The notes under the pieces are model-generated. The model was not told the origin of the DNA. It saw only the letters and a program-made list of their open reading frames with translations, and searched no databases. Source: CADEDH01 sp047971245 (lineage in GTDB: Bacteria > Actinomycetota > Acidimicrobiia > Acidimicrobiales > SZUA-35). Taken from it: 64,000 nucleotides of DNA. Location of the stretch: positions 1 through 64,000 of the forward strand of contig JBKDZN010000057.1 in assembly GCA_047971245.1 (NCBI GenBank), read 5' to 3'. The position numbers and the translations under genes are program-made. How positions within the stretch are numbered: position 1 is the first letter of the stretch; each line of letters opens with the position of its first letter. This document shows positions 49,183 through 57,666 of the stretch, in pieces.

Positions 49183-50853
49183 GTGCCCAAGATCTGGAGA
49201 TTGGTGGCCCTCTTCGCCACACTGGCCCTCGTCGGGGCGGCGTGCGGCGGCGGCACCGATTCGACCGCGGACGCCGGTGACACCACCGGTGGGACCGGCA
49301 ACGCGGTTCCCGCCGACGACGGGACCCTCGTGTTCGCGGCGACCGGCGACATCAACAGCATGGACCCGTCGATCACCGCGGTCGAATGGAATCGGGTCCT
49401 CGATGTGAACGTCTACGAGACGCTGGTCAACTACGACCTCCAGCCCACCGACGACGGATCTCTGGTGGGTATCGGCCTCGCCGTGGCCCCGGGTCTCGCC
49501 TCCGAATGGGAGATCGAGGGTGACAGCGTCACCTTCACCCTCCGCGACGGAGTGACCTTCTATCCGAGCGGCAACCCGATGACGGCCGAGGACGTCCGCT
49601 ACAGCATCATCCGGACGGTCCGCCTCCCCGGTTCGACCGGCACGTTCAACGCCAACCTGGCCGGCATCTTCGAGCCCGAACAGCAGGTCGAGGTGGTCGA
49701 CGACCAGACGGTCCGTATCAACTTCACCGACGCCGAAGGGAATCCCCGGCGCACGGCCATGTCGCTGCCGTCGTTGCGGTTCCCCCAGTTCAGCATTCTG
49801 GACTCGGTCACCTTCGAGGAACACGCCACCGAGCACGACCCTTGGGCGGCGACGTGGGCCGAAGGCAACGTCGCCGGCACCGGCCACTACTACGTCGAGA
49901 ACTACTCGCCAGGGTCCGAGATCGCCCTACGGGTCGTCCCCGACTACTGGGGTGAGGCCCCAGGGTACGAGCAGGTGATCATGCGGGTGGTCGGCGGGGC
50001 CGACATCACTTCGTTGATGCTCGGCGACGAGGTCGACATGGCCAGTTCCGGCCTCGGCAGCCGGGAGCTCGACACCTTGGAGGAGGCCGGTTTCCAGGTC
50101 ATCAACCAGCCGATCCCCGACATCATCAAGGCAGAGCTGGTGACGACCTCGCAACCGCTCGACGACCAGACCGTCCGGCAGGCCGTTGCCGAGGCCATCC
50201 CCTACGACCAGGTCATCGAGATCGCCCTCGGCGGGCGGGGCGAGCGGGCCTACTCGATTGTCAACCCCGCCGCCCCCGCCTACCAGCCGGCCTGGGAGAT
50301 CTACGGCGACCCGGCCCGGGCATCCGCCCTGATCGAGCAGGCCGGAGCGGCCGGAGCGACCGTGCCGATCTACTTCAACAGCGACATCTCCTCGATGGAG
50401 GACATCGCCCTGCTCATCAGCGATTCGCTCCAGGGGATCGGCCTGGACGTCGAGGTCAACGGCCTACCCACCGTGCAGTTCACCGACGAGCGGACCAAGC
50501 TGACCCGGGGGGAGCCGTCCCAGATGTCCGGCCTGGTGCTCACGTCGGGGGTGATCTGGCTCGATGACGCCGACCCGAACGTCGACCTGTGGTTGAAGAG
50601 CGATGGCTTCTCCAACTCCACCGGCTGGGCCGATCCCGAGGTCGATCAGCTCCACGCCGAGTTCCGTTTCAGCTCCGACCCGGAGGCCCGGGCTGCGGCC
50701 TACGGCACCGTCCAGGCGCTCGGGGCGGAAGGGGCCGCCTACGCACCGATCGCGGTGGCCGGCGTGACGGTGGCCCTCCGGCCCGGCATCCAGGGGGCTT
50801 CGTTCACCTCCGACCCCCACCCCCGCTTCTGGACCATGAGCCCGTCCGAATGA
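49183..50853 (+). CDS. ABC transporter substrate-binding lipoprotein (SBP family 5)
   Basis: A 556-residue extracytoplasmic binding protein of the DppA/OppA class. Start GTG 49183 was chosen because AAGGAGA precedes it and the protein begins with a signal peptide ending in lipobox GAAC (Cys21); the upstream open frame to 49069 crosses the operator. Family segments: INSMDPSIT near residue 66 and FTLRDGVTFYPSGNPMTAEDV near 125. SBP-5 proteins bind peptides, nickel, opines and other small solutes, so the ligand is open. Confidence 0.9.
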   Translation: MPKIWRLVALFATLALVGAACGGGTDSTADAGDTTGGTGNAVPADDGTLVFAATGDINSMDPSITAVEWNRVLDVNVYETLVNYDLQPTDDGSLVGIGLAVAPGLASEWEIEGDSVTFTLRDGVTFYPSGNPMTAEDVRYSIIRTVRLPGSTGTFNANLAGIFEPEQQVEVVDDQTVRINFTDAEGNPRRTAMSLPSLRFPQFSILDSVTFEEHATEHDPWAATWAEGNVAGTGHYYVENYSPGSEIALRVVPDYWGEAPGYEQVIMRVVGGADITSLMLGDEVDMASSGLGSRELDTLEEAGFQVINQPIPDIIKAELVTTSQPLDDQTVRQAVAEAIPYDQVIEIALGGRGERAYSIVNPAAPAYQPAWEIYGDPARASALIEQAGAAGATVPIYFNSDISSMEDIALLISDSLQGIGLDVEVNGLPTVQFTDERTKLTRGEPSQMSGLVLTSGVIWLDDADPNVDLWLKSDGFSNSTGWADPEVDQLHAEFRFSSDPEARAAAYGTVQALGAEGAAYAPIAVAGVTVALRPGIQGASFTSDPHPRFWTMSPSE

Positions 50854-50902
50854 GCGACCGAACCACTCGCCCCCGGCCCCGCCACCCTGAGGAGATGACG
50901 AC

Positions 50903-52477
50903 ATGACCCGCACCCTGGTGATCGGTGATCCGGTCATCGTGCTCGGCCCCGGCCCCCAGCCCGTTGTTGCCGACGGAGCCCTCGTCGTCGACGACCGTGT
51001 CGTCGTCGAGGTCGGTCCTCGGGAGCAGCTCGAGGCCAACGGTCCCTACGACGCCGTGATCGGTTCGGCCGACCACCTGGTCATGCCGGGGTTCGTCAAC
51101 GGCCACTTCCACGGCGGTAGCTACGCCCACGCCGGCATGGCCCAGTACATCTTCGAACGGGCGAACGTGTCGGTTCACGGCAACCGGGGCGCCGTCGATG
51201 AGGAGTTCCTGCACGCCGCCTATGTCCTGAGCTATCTCGATTGCCTCAAGGGTGGGCAGACCGCGGTGGTCGACTTCAGCTACGGCCGGCCCGAGATGGA
51301 CCAGTTCGGCAACGAACCGATCCTGCGAGCCTACGCCGATGTCGGTATCCGGGCCGCCCTCGGGTTCGTCACCCGGGATCGCAATAAATACGTGCACGCC
51401 CCTGACGACCACTTCCTGTCGATGCTGCCCCCAGGTCTGCGGGCCGAGGTGGCCGCATCCCCCATGGGGTACGCCTGGCCGACCGGTGACGTGGTGGCCG
51501 CCTACCGAAAGCTGACTCCCCGATGGGACGGCTACGACGGACGGATCCGATGCCTCCTGGCCCCCGACTGGACGCCGGCCAACAGTGACGAGTGCTACCT
51601 GCTCATGCGGCAACTGGCCGACGAGTACGACACCGGGATCATGACGCATGTCCTGGAGACCAAGTCGGAGATGATCTTCAACCTGAAGCATCACGGCAAG
51701 ACCGCGATGCGGCGGTTGGCCGATCTGGGTGTGCTCGGACCGGATGTCTCGGTCGACCACTTCGTGTGGGCGACCGACGAGGACATCGCCATCCTGGCCG
51801 ACACCGGAGCGGTCGCGGTCAACAACCCAGGATCGAACCTTCGCCTGTCGGCTGGGGTGTGCCGCACCCGCGACATCCTGGATCGGGGCGGCATGTTCTG
51901 CTTCGGGACCGACTCCATCGGCTTCTCCCCGGACGAGGACTTCTTCGAGGAGCTGCGGCTGGCTCTCTACCTGCAACGCCTGCCGGGCCGGCTCGACGTC
52001 GGTCGCCTCGACACCCTGCACGTACTCGACACCGCGGCCAAAGCCGGGGCGCGGGCGCTGCGGATGGAGGACAGGGTCGGGTCGCTGCGGCCCGGTAAGG
52101 AGGCCGACCTGCTCGTCCTCCGCAAGGACACCTTCATGCGGCCCACGGCCAAGTTCAGTGCCATGCCGATCCTGGATGTGCTCGTCGACCGGGCGGAGGC
52201 CGACAACATCGAGACCGTCATGGTGGCGGGCACGGTGGTGGTCCAGGACGGTCGTTCGACCGTCGTCGACGAGGACGCGCTGTGGGCCACGCTGGAGGCC
52301 GGTATCGACGACGGCGCCTACCGCGCCCCCGACGAGACCTGGGCCCGCTGGGGTGAGCTCGGCGGCGAGGTCGAGCCGTACGTCTTCGACTTCTTCCAGC
52401 CGTGGGCCGACCTTCCGGTGCGGCAGGCCTACACGTACAACGCCGCCGAGGCCCCGGACGTCAGCCGTCTCGGCTGA
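50903..52477 (+). CDS. Amidohydrolase (AtzA/TrzN-like chlorohydrolase family)
   Basis: A 524-residue metal-dependent amidohydrolase. HxH in FVNGHFHGGSYAH near residue 71, Zn ligand His in IMTHVLETKSE, a His in VSVDHFVWA, and the catalytic Asp in FCFGTDSIG near 337. LDTAAKAGARALRMEDRVGSLRPGKEADL closes the composite domain. Members deaminate or dechlorinate heterocycles (s-triazines, guanine derivatives, cytosine-like compounds). It is longer than usual by about 50 residues at the C-terminus. Confidence 0.85.
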   Translation: MTRTLVIGDPVIVLGPGPQPVVADGALVVDDRVVVEVGPREQLEANGPYDAVIGSADHLVMPGFVNGHFHGGSYAHAGMAQYIFERANVSVHGNRGAVDEEFLHAAYVLSYLDCLKGGQTAVVDFSYGRPEMDQFGNEPILRAYADVGIRAALGFVTRDRNKYVHAPDDHFLSMLPPGLRAEVAASPMGYAWPTGDVVAAYRKLTPRWDGYDGRIRCLLAPDWTPANSDECYLLMRQLADEYDTGIMTHVLETKSEMIFNLKHHGKTAMRRLADLGVLGPDVSVDHFVWATDEDIAILADTGAVAVNNPGSNLRLSAGVCRTRDILDRGGMFCFGTDSIGFSPDEDFFEELRLALYLQRLPGRLDVGRLDTLHVLDTAAKAGARALRMEDRVGSLRPGKEADLLVLRKDTFMRPTAKFSAMPILDVLVDRAEADNIETVMVAGTVVVQDGRSTVVDEDALWATLEAGIDDGAYRAPDETWARWGELGGEVEPYVFDFFQPWADLPVRQAYTYNAAEAPDVSRLG

Positions 52478-52552
52478 TACCCGACCGACGCGTACGGCCC
52501 CCTGTCGGGGTCCCACCCGCCCCGTCGGGGACGACCAATCAACGGAGGAACC

Positions 52553-53641
52553 ATGACCAAAGAGATCGAGCTCGGGGTCTTCATCCCGGTCGGCAACGGT
52601 GGCTGGATCATCTCCACCACGAGCCCCCAGCTGCCGGCCAGCTACGAGTACAACCGTGAGGTCACCGTCCTGGCCGAGAACCTGGGGTTCGATTTCGCCC
52701 TGTCGATGGCCAAATGGCGAGGATTCGGTGGACCCTCCCACCACTGGGATGTGACCCTCGAGTCGTTCACCACCATGACCGGGTTGGCCGAGGCGACGTC
52801 CCGGATCAAGCTGTGGTGCACCATCCACACCATGGTGTGGCACCCGGCCGTGGTGGCCAAGATGATTGCCACCTTCGACCAGGTGTCGCAGGGGAGGGCG
52901 GGTGTGAACCTGGTCGCCGGTTCGAACCCGGTCGACCAGGGGCAGATGGGTTTGTGGCGTGATCTCGACCACGAGGGCCGCTACGGCCTCGCCCAGGAGT
53001 GGGTCACGGTGGCCAAGCGGCTGTGGACCGAGGACCGGGTGACCCACCACGGCCGCTTCTTCGACCTCGAGGACTGTATGTCCAACCCCAAGCCGGCCGC
53101 CCTCCCGCCGATCCTGTGCGCCGCCACTTCCGACCGCGGATTCCGCTTCACCATCGAACACTGCGACGTCTGTTTCATGGGGTCGACCGGACCGGACGAG
53201 ATGATCTCGGTGGCCCGGCGGGCCCGGGTCGTGTCGGCGGAACTCGGCAAGCCGACCCGGACCTTCGGGCTGTTCTCGATCATTCCGGGCGAGACCGACG
53301 CCGATGCCCGCCGGCGGGTCGAGCTCTACAACGAGGGGGTGGATGTCACCGCCCTGGCCAACCGGTCGCGCGAGTACGGGCAGGACGTACCCCAGAACAC
53401 GACGGCCAAACGGATGATCGACGGGGGCAAGTCCGGCCTGGCCGTGCCCCGCTCGGCGCTGGTCGGCTCGCCGGCCACCATTGCGGAGGGTCTGGCCCGG
53501 GTGGTGCACGAGGGCGACCTCGACGGGGTGGTGGTCATCGTCCCTGATTTCATCGACGACCTGCGGGTGGTGGGGCAGGAAGTGACCCGCGAACTGGGCG
53601 CGCGCGACGTCGCCACCGCAGCCGCGCTGCAGCAGGCGTGA
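52553..53641 (+). CDS. RutA-like flavin-dependent oxygenase
   Basis: A 362-residue luciferase-family protein with a clear resemblance to the pyrimidine oxygenase RutA. GVFIPVGNGGWIISTTSPQ near the N-terminus, FDFALSMAKWRGFGGPSHHW after it, and GRAGVNLVAGSNP all have counterparts in RutA at matching positions. RutA uses a flavin-N5-oxide/peroxide to open the uracil ring between C4 and N3. Here substrate-contact regions such as CTIHTMVWHP differ, so another cyclic amide is likely. GGAGG precedes the ATG. Confidence 0.85.
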   Translation: MTKEIELGVFIPVGNGGWIISTTSPQLPASYEYNREVTVLAENLGFDFALSMAKWRGFGGPSHHWDVTLESFTTMTGLAEATSRIKLWCTIHTMVWHPAVVAKMIATFDQVSQGRAGVNLVAGSNPVDQGQMGLWRDLDHEGRYGLAQEWVTVAKRLWTEDRVTHHGRFFDLEDCMSNPKPAALPPILCAATSDRGFRFTIEHCDVCFMGSTGPDEMISVARRARVVSAELGKPTRTFGLFSIIPGETDADARRRVELYNEGVDVTALANRSREYGQDVPQNTTAKRMIDGGKSGLAVPRSALVGSPATIAEGLARVVHEGDLDGVVVIVPDFIDDLRVVGQEVTRELGARDVATAAALQQA

Positions 53642-54051
53642 CGGTGATCGCCGTCAACCCGGCCGGAGTTCATGCCGTTCCCGCCTATTCCCACGCGCTC
53701 GTGGGCACCGGTACGCCGGTGTTCCTCACCGGCCAGATCGCCCTGGACGCCGAGGGCCGGCTCGTCGGCGTGGGCGACCCGGCGGCTCAGGCCGCTCAGG
53801 TGTGGCGCAACATCCGTTCGATCGTGACGGCCCTCGGGGCCGACCTGACCGACATCGTGAAGCTCACCACCTTCGCCGTCGACCGGGCCCACCTGCCGGC
53901 CATCGGCGCCGAACGGGCCCGGCACTTCGAACCGGGCCGGTTCCCGGCCAGCACCTTCCTGCTGGTCGCCGGATTGGCGCATCCGGACTATCTGGTCGAG
54001 ATCGAGGTGATCGTCATGCTGGACGATTCGGCGCCGGCAGCACGGTCATGA
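53638..54051 (+). CDS. RidA/RutC-like protein 1
   Basis: A 137-residue YjgF/RidA-fold protein. It has FLTGQIALDAEGRLVGVGD, a DIVKLTTFAVDRAHLP segment and PASTFLLVAGLAHPDYLVEIEVI. The Arg of classic RidA deaminases (usually near residue 105 before PAR) is not obvious. In the Rut pathway RutC acts on aminoacrylate/peracid products. GTG start overlaps the oxygenase stop. Confidence 0.85.
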   Translation: MTVIAVNPAGVHAVPAYSHALVGTGTPVFLTGQIALDAEGRLVGVGDPAAQAAQVWRNIRSIVTALGADLTDIVKLTTFAVDRAHLPAIGAERARHFEPGRFPASTFLLVAGLAHPDYLVEIEVIVMLDDSAPAARS

Positions 54052-54090
54052 GGAGGGCACGGTCATGAGACAGGAGAGAGAGGAACGGTC

Positions 54091-54480
54091 ATGAATCACA
54101 CCACGATCACCGTCGACGGGGCCTTCCGGAGCGACGCGTTCGCCCACGGGGTGGTCGCCCGCGGGGCGCTCCTGGCCGTGGCCGGGCAGCTCGCCCTGAA
54201 CGAGGACGGTTCGACCTACGCCCCCGGTGACCTCGACGCTCAGATCGCCAAGGTGTGGCGGCAGGTGGAGGCGGTGGTCCGCACCGCCGGTGGCGACATG
54301 GGCGACGTCGTGAAGATCACCAGCTTCGTGACCGACCCGGACCATATCGGTCCGGTGGTGGCGTCCCGGGCCGAGGTGTTCCCCGGCGGCCAGGCCCCGG
54401 CCAGCACGCTCGTGGTGGTGGCCGCCCTGGCCCGACCCGAGTTCCTGGTCGAGATCGAGGCGTTGGCGGTGATCCCGTGA
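54091..54480 (+). CDS. RidA/RutC-like protein 2
   Basis: A 129-residue second RidA-fold protein, similar in layout to the first: AVAGQLALNEDGSTYAPGDLDAQ, a DVVKITSFVTDPDHI segment and PASTLVVVAALARPEFLVEIEAL. Two adjacent paralogues could form a heterotrimer or act on successive intermediates. AGGAGAGAGAGG lies before the ATG. Its stop overlaps the next gene by TGATG. Confidence 0.85.
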   Translation: MNHTTITVDGAFRSDAFAHGVVARGALLAVAGQLALNEDGSTYAPGDLDAQIAKVWRQVEAVVRTAGGDMGDVVKITSFVTDPDHIGPVVASRAEVFPGGQAPASTLVVVAALARPEFLVEIEALAVIP

Positions 54481-55439
54481 TGGTGGGGCTGACCACTGGA
54501 TCGGCCGGCGAGAGTCCGCTGGTCCCCGAGGCCCGACGGTTCCTGGCCGACCTCGACCGGGCGGGGTGGAAGCCCCGCCATCTCGTCGGTGTCGGCGCGG
54601 CGCGCGACCAGCTGGCCTTGGCCCGGCCCCGCGTGGGCGCCCCCATTGATTGGGTCGACGACCTGATCGTGCCCGGCCGACCGGCGGTTCCGGCCCGGCT
54701 GTACCGGGTGGCCGACGAGGTCGGCGTGGTGGTGTTCCTGCACGGCGGCGGTTGGGTGCTCGGCGACCTCGACCTGTCGGACGCGATGTGCCGCGATCTG
54801 GCCCTCGGGTGTGGGGCCGCGGTGCTGTCGGTCGACTACCGCCTGGCGCCCGAGCATCCGTTTCCTGCCGCCCTCGACGACGTCATGACCGTACTGCGAT
54901 GGTTGGAGGCCTCGCCGGGACTCGGCGGCCCGCGGGTGCTCGCTGGGGTCAGCGCCGGCGGCAACCTGGCGGCGGCCGCTGCTCTGATGGCCCGGGACGG
55001 GCCGGGAACGGAGCTCGCCGGTCAGCTGCTCGTGTGCCCGGTGCTCGACCACGACCTCGACCGGCCGTCGTACCTGCGGTACGCCGAGGGTCACTATTTG
55101 TGGCGGGAGGACATGGCTTGGTTCTGGGACCGTTACACCACGCCGGAGGAGCGGCTGGATCCGCTGGCCTCTCCGCTGCGGGCTGCCGATCACGGCGGTC
55201 TTCCCCCCACCGCGGTCGTCACTGCCGAGTGCGATCCGTTGCGGGACGAGGGCCGGGCGTACGCCGACCGGCTGGTCGCGGCCGGGGTGCCCACGTCGTA
55301 CCGGTGCTATCCGGGCGAGCTCCACGGCTTCTTCGGGAACCCGGCGATGCCGTCGGGGCGGGCGGCGCTCGACCAGGCCGCCGGCGAGGTCCGAGCCTGG
55401 CTCCGACCAGCGCCGGCCGGCTCCGGAGGTCCACGATGA
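54480..55439 (+). CDS. Alpha/beta hydrolase, HSL/lipase GDXG type
   Basis: A 319-residue hydrolase of the hormone-sensitive-lipase family. Oxyanion motif VVFLHGGGWVLG near residue 82, DYRLAPEHPFPAALDD after it, and the nucleophile in GVSAGGNLAAAAA. The acid is in TAECDPLRDEG and the base His in ELHGFF. It could hydrolyse an ester or amide intermediate, the step RutD assists in the Rut pathway, although RutD is a different branch. Confidence 0.85.
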   Translation: MVGLTTGSAGESPLVPEARRFLADLDRAGWKPRHLVGVGAARDQLALARPRVGAPIDWVDDLIVPGRPAVPARLYRVADEVGVVVFLHGGGWVLGDLDLSDAMCRDLALGCGAAVLSVDYRLAPEHPFPAALDDVMTVLRWLEASPGLGGPRVLAGVSAGGNLAAAAALMARDGPGTELAGQLLVCPVLDHDLDRPSYLRYAEGHYLWREDMAWFWDRYTTPEERLDPLASPLRAADHGGLPPTAVVTAECDPLRDEGRAYADRLVAAGVPTSYRCYPGELHGFFGNPAMPSGRAALDQAAGEVRAWLRPAPAGSGGPR

Positions 55440-55969
55440 CGGGGGGAACGGTTCACGTGGTGATCGGGAACCCCAAGCCCGGGGGGCGGACCACCCGGGT
55501 GGCGATGGCCGTGGCCGAGATCCTTGCCGACATGGCGGGGGGTCTGGAACCGGAGACCGTCGAGTTGGGTGAGCACACGGCGACGATGTTCGACTGGGGC
55601 GACGCCGTACTCGGGCAGCTGGTGTCCGACATCGTCGAGGGTGATGCGCTCGTCGTGGCTTCCCCCACCTACAAGGCCAGCTTCACCGGCTTGCTCAAGG
55701 CCTTCCTCGATCGGTTCCCCGCGGGCTCCCTCCGGGGGGTGGTCACGGTGCCGGTGATGCTCGGCGGTTCGGAGCGCCACAGCCTCGCCGTCGACACCCA
55801 GCTCCGACCGGTTCTGGTCGAACTCGGGGCCACGATGCCCACGGAGGGGGTGTACCTGGTCGACGATCGGGTCGACGACCTCGAGGCCGAGCTCGACCCG
55901 TGGCGCGCCGCCCATGAGGCGGTGTTGGCCCCGTTGCTGGGTGGAGACGGGTCGACGGGTCCCGCATGA
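55436..55969 (+). CDS. NAD(P)H-dependent FMN reductase (SsuE-like)
   Basis: A 177-residue flavodoxin-fold reductase. GNPKPGGRTTRVAMAVAE binds the FMN phosphate, and VVASPTYKASFTGLLKAFLDR and VMLGGSERHS are typical of the SsuE/MsuE family. It probably supplies reduced FMN to the RutA-like oxygenase, the role RutF plays in the Rut pathway. ATGA overlap with the hydrolase. Last gene of the catabolic operon. Confidence 0.88.
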   Translation: MTGGTVHVVIGNPKPGGRTTRVAMAVAEILADMAGGLEPETVELGEHTATMFDWGDAVLGQLVSDIVEGDALVVASPTYKASFTGLLKAFLDRFPAGSLRGVVTVPVMLGGSERHSLAVDTQLRPVLVELGATMPTEGVYLVDDRVDDLEAELDPWRAAHEAVLAPLLGGDGSTGPA

Positions 55970-56054
55970 TCCCGGACCCGACCGTGCCCAGCCGATACGG
56001 GCGACCTCCACCCATACGGGGGACGCCGGTTGCCGACTCCGGTCAGCACCGGCA

Positions 56055-56060
56055 TATGGT
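56055..56060 (+). promoter_or_regulatory. -10 box of leaderless thioesterase gene
   Basis: TATGGT ends 7 nt before ATG 56068. Confidence 0.6.
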
Positions 56061-56067
56061 CACCGCC

Positions 56068-56751
56068 ATGTCAGACGCCCACCTCGACCCGTTGATGCAT
56101 GTCGTCCAGCCCGATCATCCCGATGCCATCGCCGAGTCGCGGGCCGGGGCCGGACGCGCCATCCGCGACATCGGGCACGCCCTGGTCGGCCATCACGCCC
56201 CCATCGAGTTGCTCGAGGAGGTCACCGCCACCCTCGACGCCCTCAGCGCCCGCCTCGACGCCGGCACCGAGCGCTCCCGAGCCGAGGTGCGCCAGGACGG
56301 CGAGTTCGGCGACCCACCACCCGACGGCTCGGTGATGACCACCTACGACGAGCGCCCGGTGTCGGGCCGGGCCAGCCCGTGGGGCCTCGACCTCGGGGTG
56401 CGGCGCGTCGGCGACGAGGCGATGGCCACCGTGGTGCTGCGGGCCGCCCACGAAGGCGCTCCGGGCCGCAGCCATGGCGGCATCGTGGCCGCCCTGTTCG
56501 ATGACGTGTTCGGCTTCGTCCTTACCATCCTGGGCCAATCCGCCTTCACCGGTGAGCTGTTCATCCGCTACGAGGCCGGTGTGCCCATCGGCGTGCCGCT
56601 CACCTGCCGGGTGCGGCTCGACCAGGCCGACGGCCGCAAGCTCCACCTGAGCGGCGAACTCACCGAAGACGCCACCGGCGACGTGCTCACTCGGGCCCGA
56701 GCCACCCTCATCACCATCGACCAGAGCGTGTTCGACCGCGAGGCCGGTTGA
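56068..56751 (+). CDS. PaaI-type hotdog thioesterase
   Basis: A 227-residue protein with a C-terminal hotdog thioesterase fold. GRSHGGIVAALFDDVFGFVL near residue 132 is the typical active-site helix with Asp; GELFIRYEAGVPIGVPL follows. The first 90 residues are helical and hydrophilic and longer than in plain PaaI proteins. ATG 56068 sits 7 nt after TATGGT; an ATG at 56056 is possible. It has its own promoter, so it is probably not part of the catabolic operon. Confidence 0.85.
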   Translation: MSDAHLDPLMHVVQPDHPDAIAESRAGAGRAIRDIGHALVGHHAPIELLEEVTATLDALSARLDAGTERSRAEVRQDGEFGDPPPDGSVMTTYDERPVSGRASPWGLDLGVRRVGDEAMATVVLRAAHEGAPGRSHGGIVAALFDDVFGFVLTILGQSAFTGELFIRYEAGVPIGVPLTCRVRLDQADGRKLHLSGELTEDATGDVLTRARATLITIDQSVFDREAG

Positions 56752-56764
56752 CGGCGACCAGCCC

Positions 56765-57091
56765 CTACGGCACCGGCGTGATCGCGTCGGCGGCCGGCGG
56801 GGCGGGCGGGGTGACGAGGGACCGAAGGGCCGCGGCGTGGGTGGCCAGTGCGGCGGAGCCCTTGTCGGTCACCGAGAACCAGGTGGTGCGGGAGCGGCCG
56901 CGGCCGGTTCGGCGTGACTCGGCGTAGCCGGCGTCGGTGAGCGCCTTGAGCTGTTTGGAGAGATCCGAATCGCTCAGGCCCAGGTGGTCCCGCAGGAACG
57001 AGAACTCGACCCGTCGCGACACGTCGAGCACCCCGAGTGCGGCCAACCGCTTGGGTGGGGTGAGGACCGGATCCAGTTCGTCCAGGCTCAT
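56765..57091 (-). CDS. Winged-helix transcriptional regulator (HTH_27 type)
   Basis: A 108-residue winged-helix DNA-binding protein. Recognition region FSFLRDHLGLSDSDLSKQLKALTDAGY (about 31-57), then the wing with RTTWFSVTDKG. Such one-domain regulators commonly pair with a small membrane protein. Its ATG overlaps the stop of the membrane protein gene (ATGA). Confidence 0.88.
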   Translation of the reverse strand: MSLDELDPVLTPPKRLAALGVLDVSRRVEFSFLRDHLGLSDSDLSKQLKALTDAGYAESRRTGRGRSRTTWFSVTDKGSAALATHAAALRSLVTPPAPPAADAITPVP

Positions 57092-57480
57092 ACTGCGGCC
57101 CACAGGGTACGCCGGGCCCGCATCATCGCGGATCGCACCGCTAGCAGGATCCCGGTGACGATCGCCCAGCCGGCGAACAGCAGGGCGTAGGCGGCGGCAC
57201 CGTCGAGATCGAGCAGTGATTGCGCCACGGTCCAGACGAACACGACGCCCACGATCAACGCCAGCGCCCCGAGCACCGGCCAGAACGTCGGTGCGTTGAA
57301 ACCGCTCCTCGGCACCATCTTCCTGGTCAGGATCTGGTGGACCACCAGGAGGACCGCGATCACGAGAACGGCCGCCCGGACCGGGCCGTTGTCGGCCGCC
57401 ACCCCGCTGGAGGAGGTGGCGGCGATGCCGGCCAGCAGGGCGGCCGCAGCCGGGGCATACCACCACGGCCCGAAGTCCAA
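57088..57480 (-). CDS. Small membrane protein, N-terminus probably frameshifted
   Basis: 130 residues with four predicted membrane helices, starting at TTG 57480. Upstream in another frame lies ATG 57560 (MESTPSDP...), preceded by TAGAGT 7 nt away, the window's usual leaderless start signal. That frame encodes a soluble helix (DLDQLERARTAAKGIRRW) that fits as the missing cytosolic N-terminus, but a one-base shift near 57490 separates the two. Either reinitiation at the TTG (AAAGGGA upstream), a real frameshift, or a sequence error. It is translationally coupled to the HTH gene downstream. Confidence 0.65.
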   Translation of the reverse strand: MDFGPWWYAPAAAALLAGIAATSSSGVAADNGPVRAAVLVIAVLLVVHQILTRKMVPRSGFNAPTFWPVLGALALIVGVVFVWTVAQSLLDLDGAAAYALLFAGWAIVTGILLAVRSAMMRARRTLWAAV

Positions 57481-57567
57481 CGCCGGATCCCTTTGGCGGC
57501 GGTCCTGGCCCGCTCCAACTGGTCGAGATCGTGTGCGGGATCAGATGGTGTGCTTTCCATATCGGAA

Positions 57568-57573
57568 ACTCTA
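57568..57573 (-). promoter_or_regulatory. -10 box upstream of ATG 57560
   Basis: Minus-strand TAGAGT ends 7 nt before ATG 57560, marking the probable true start of the membrane protein/HTH operon. Confidence 0.55.
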
Positions 57574-57653
57574 ACTTCTAGATTCCAATCTGGCAACTGG
57601 AACTGGTGCGCCCCCACGAGCCGAAGGCGGTTGATCCCGGACCCGATGCTGCC

Positions 57654-57659
57654 TACCGT
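57654..57659 (+). promoter_or_regulatory. -10 box of leaderless carbamoylase gene
   Basis: TACCGT ends 7 nt before GTG 57667. Confidence 0.6.
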
Positions 57660-57666
57660 GCGACTC

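Noticed and set aside
50804..53509. 901-codon minus-strand open frame
   Set aside because: Antisense to the amidohydrolase and RutA-like genes; composition is the His/Gly/Pro/Arg-rich pattern of a shadow frame in high-GC DNA.
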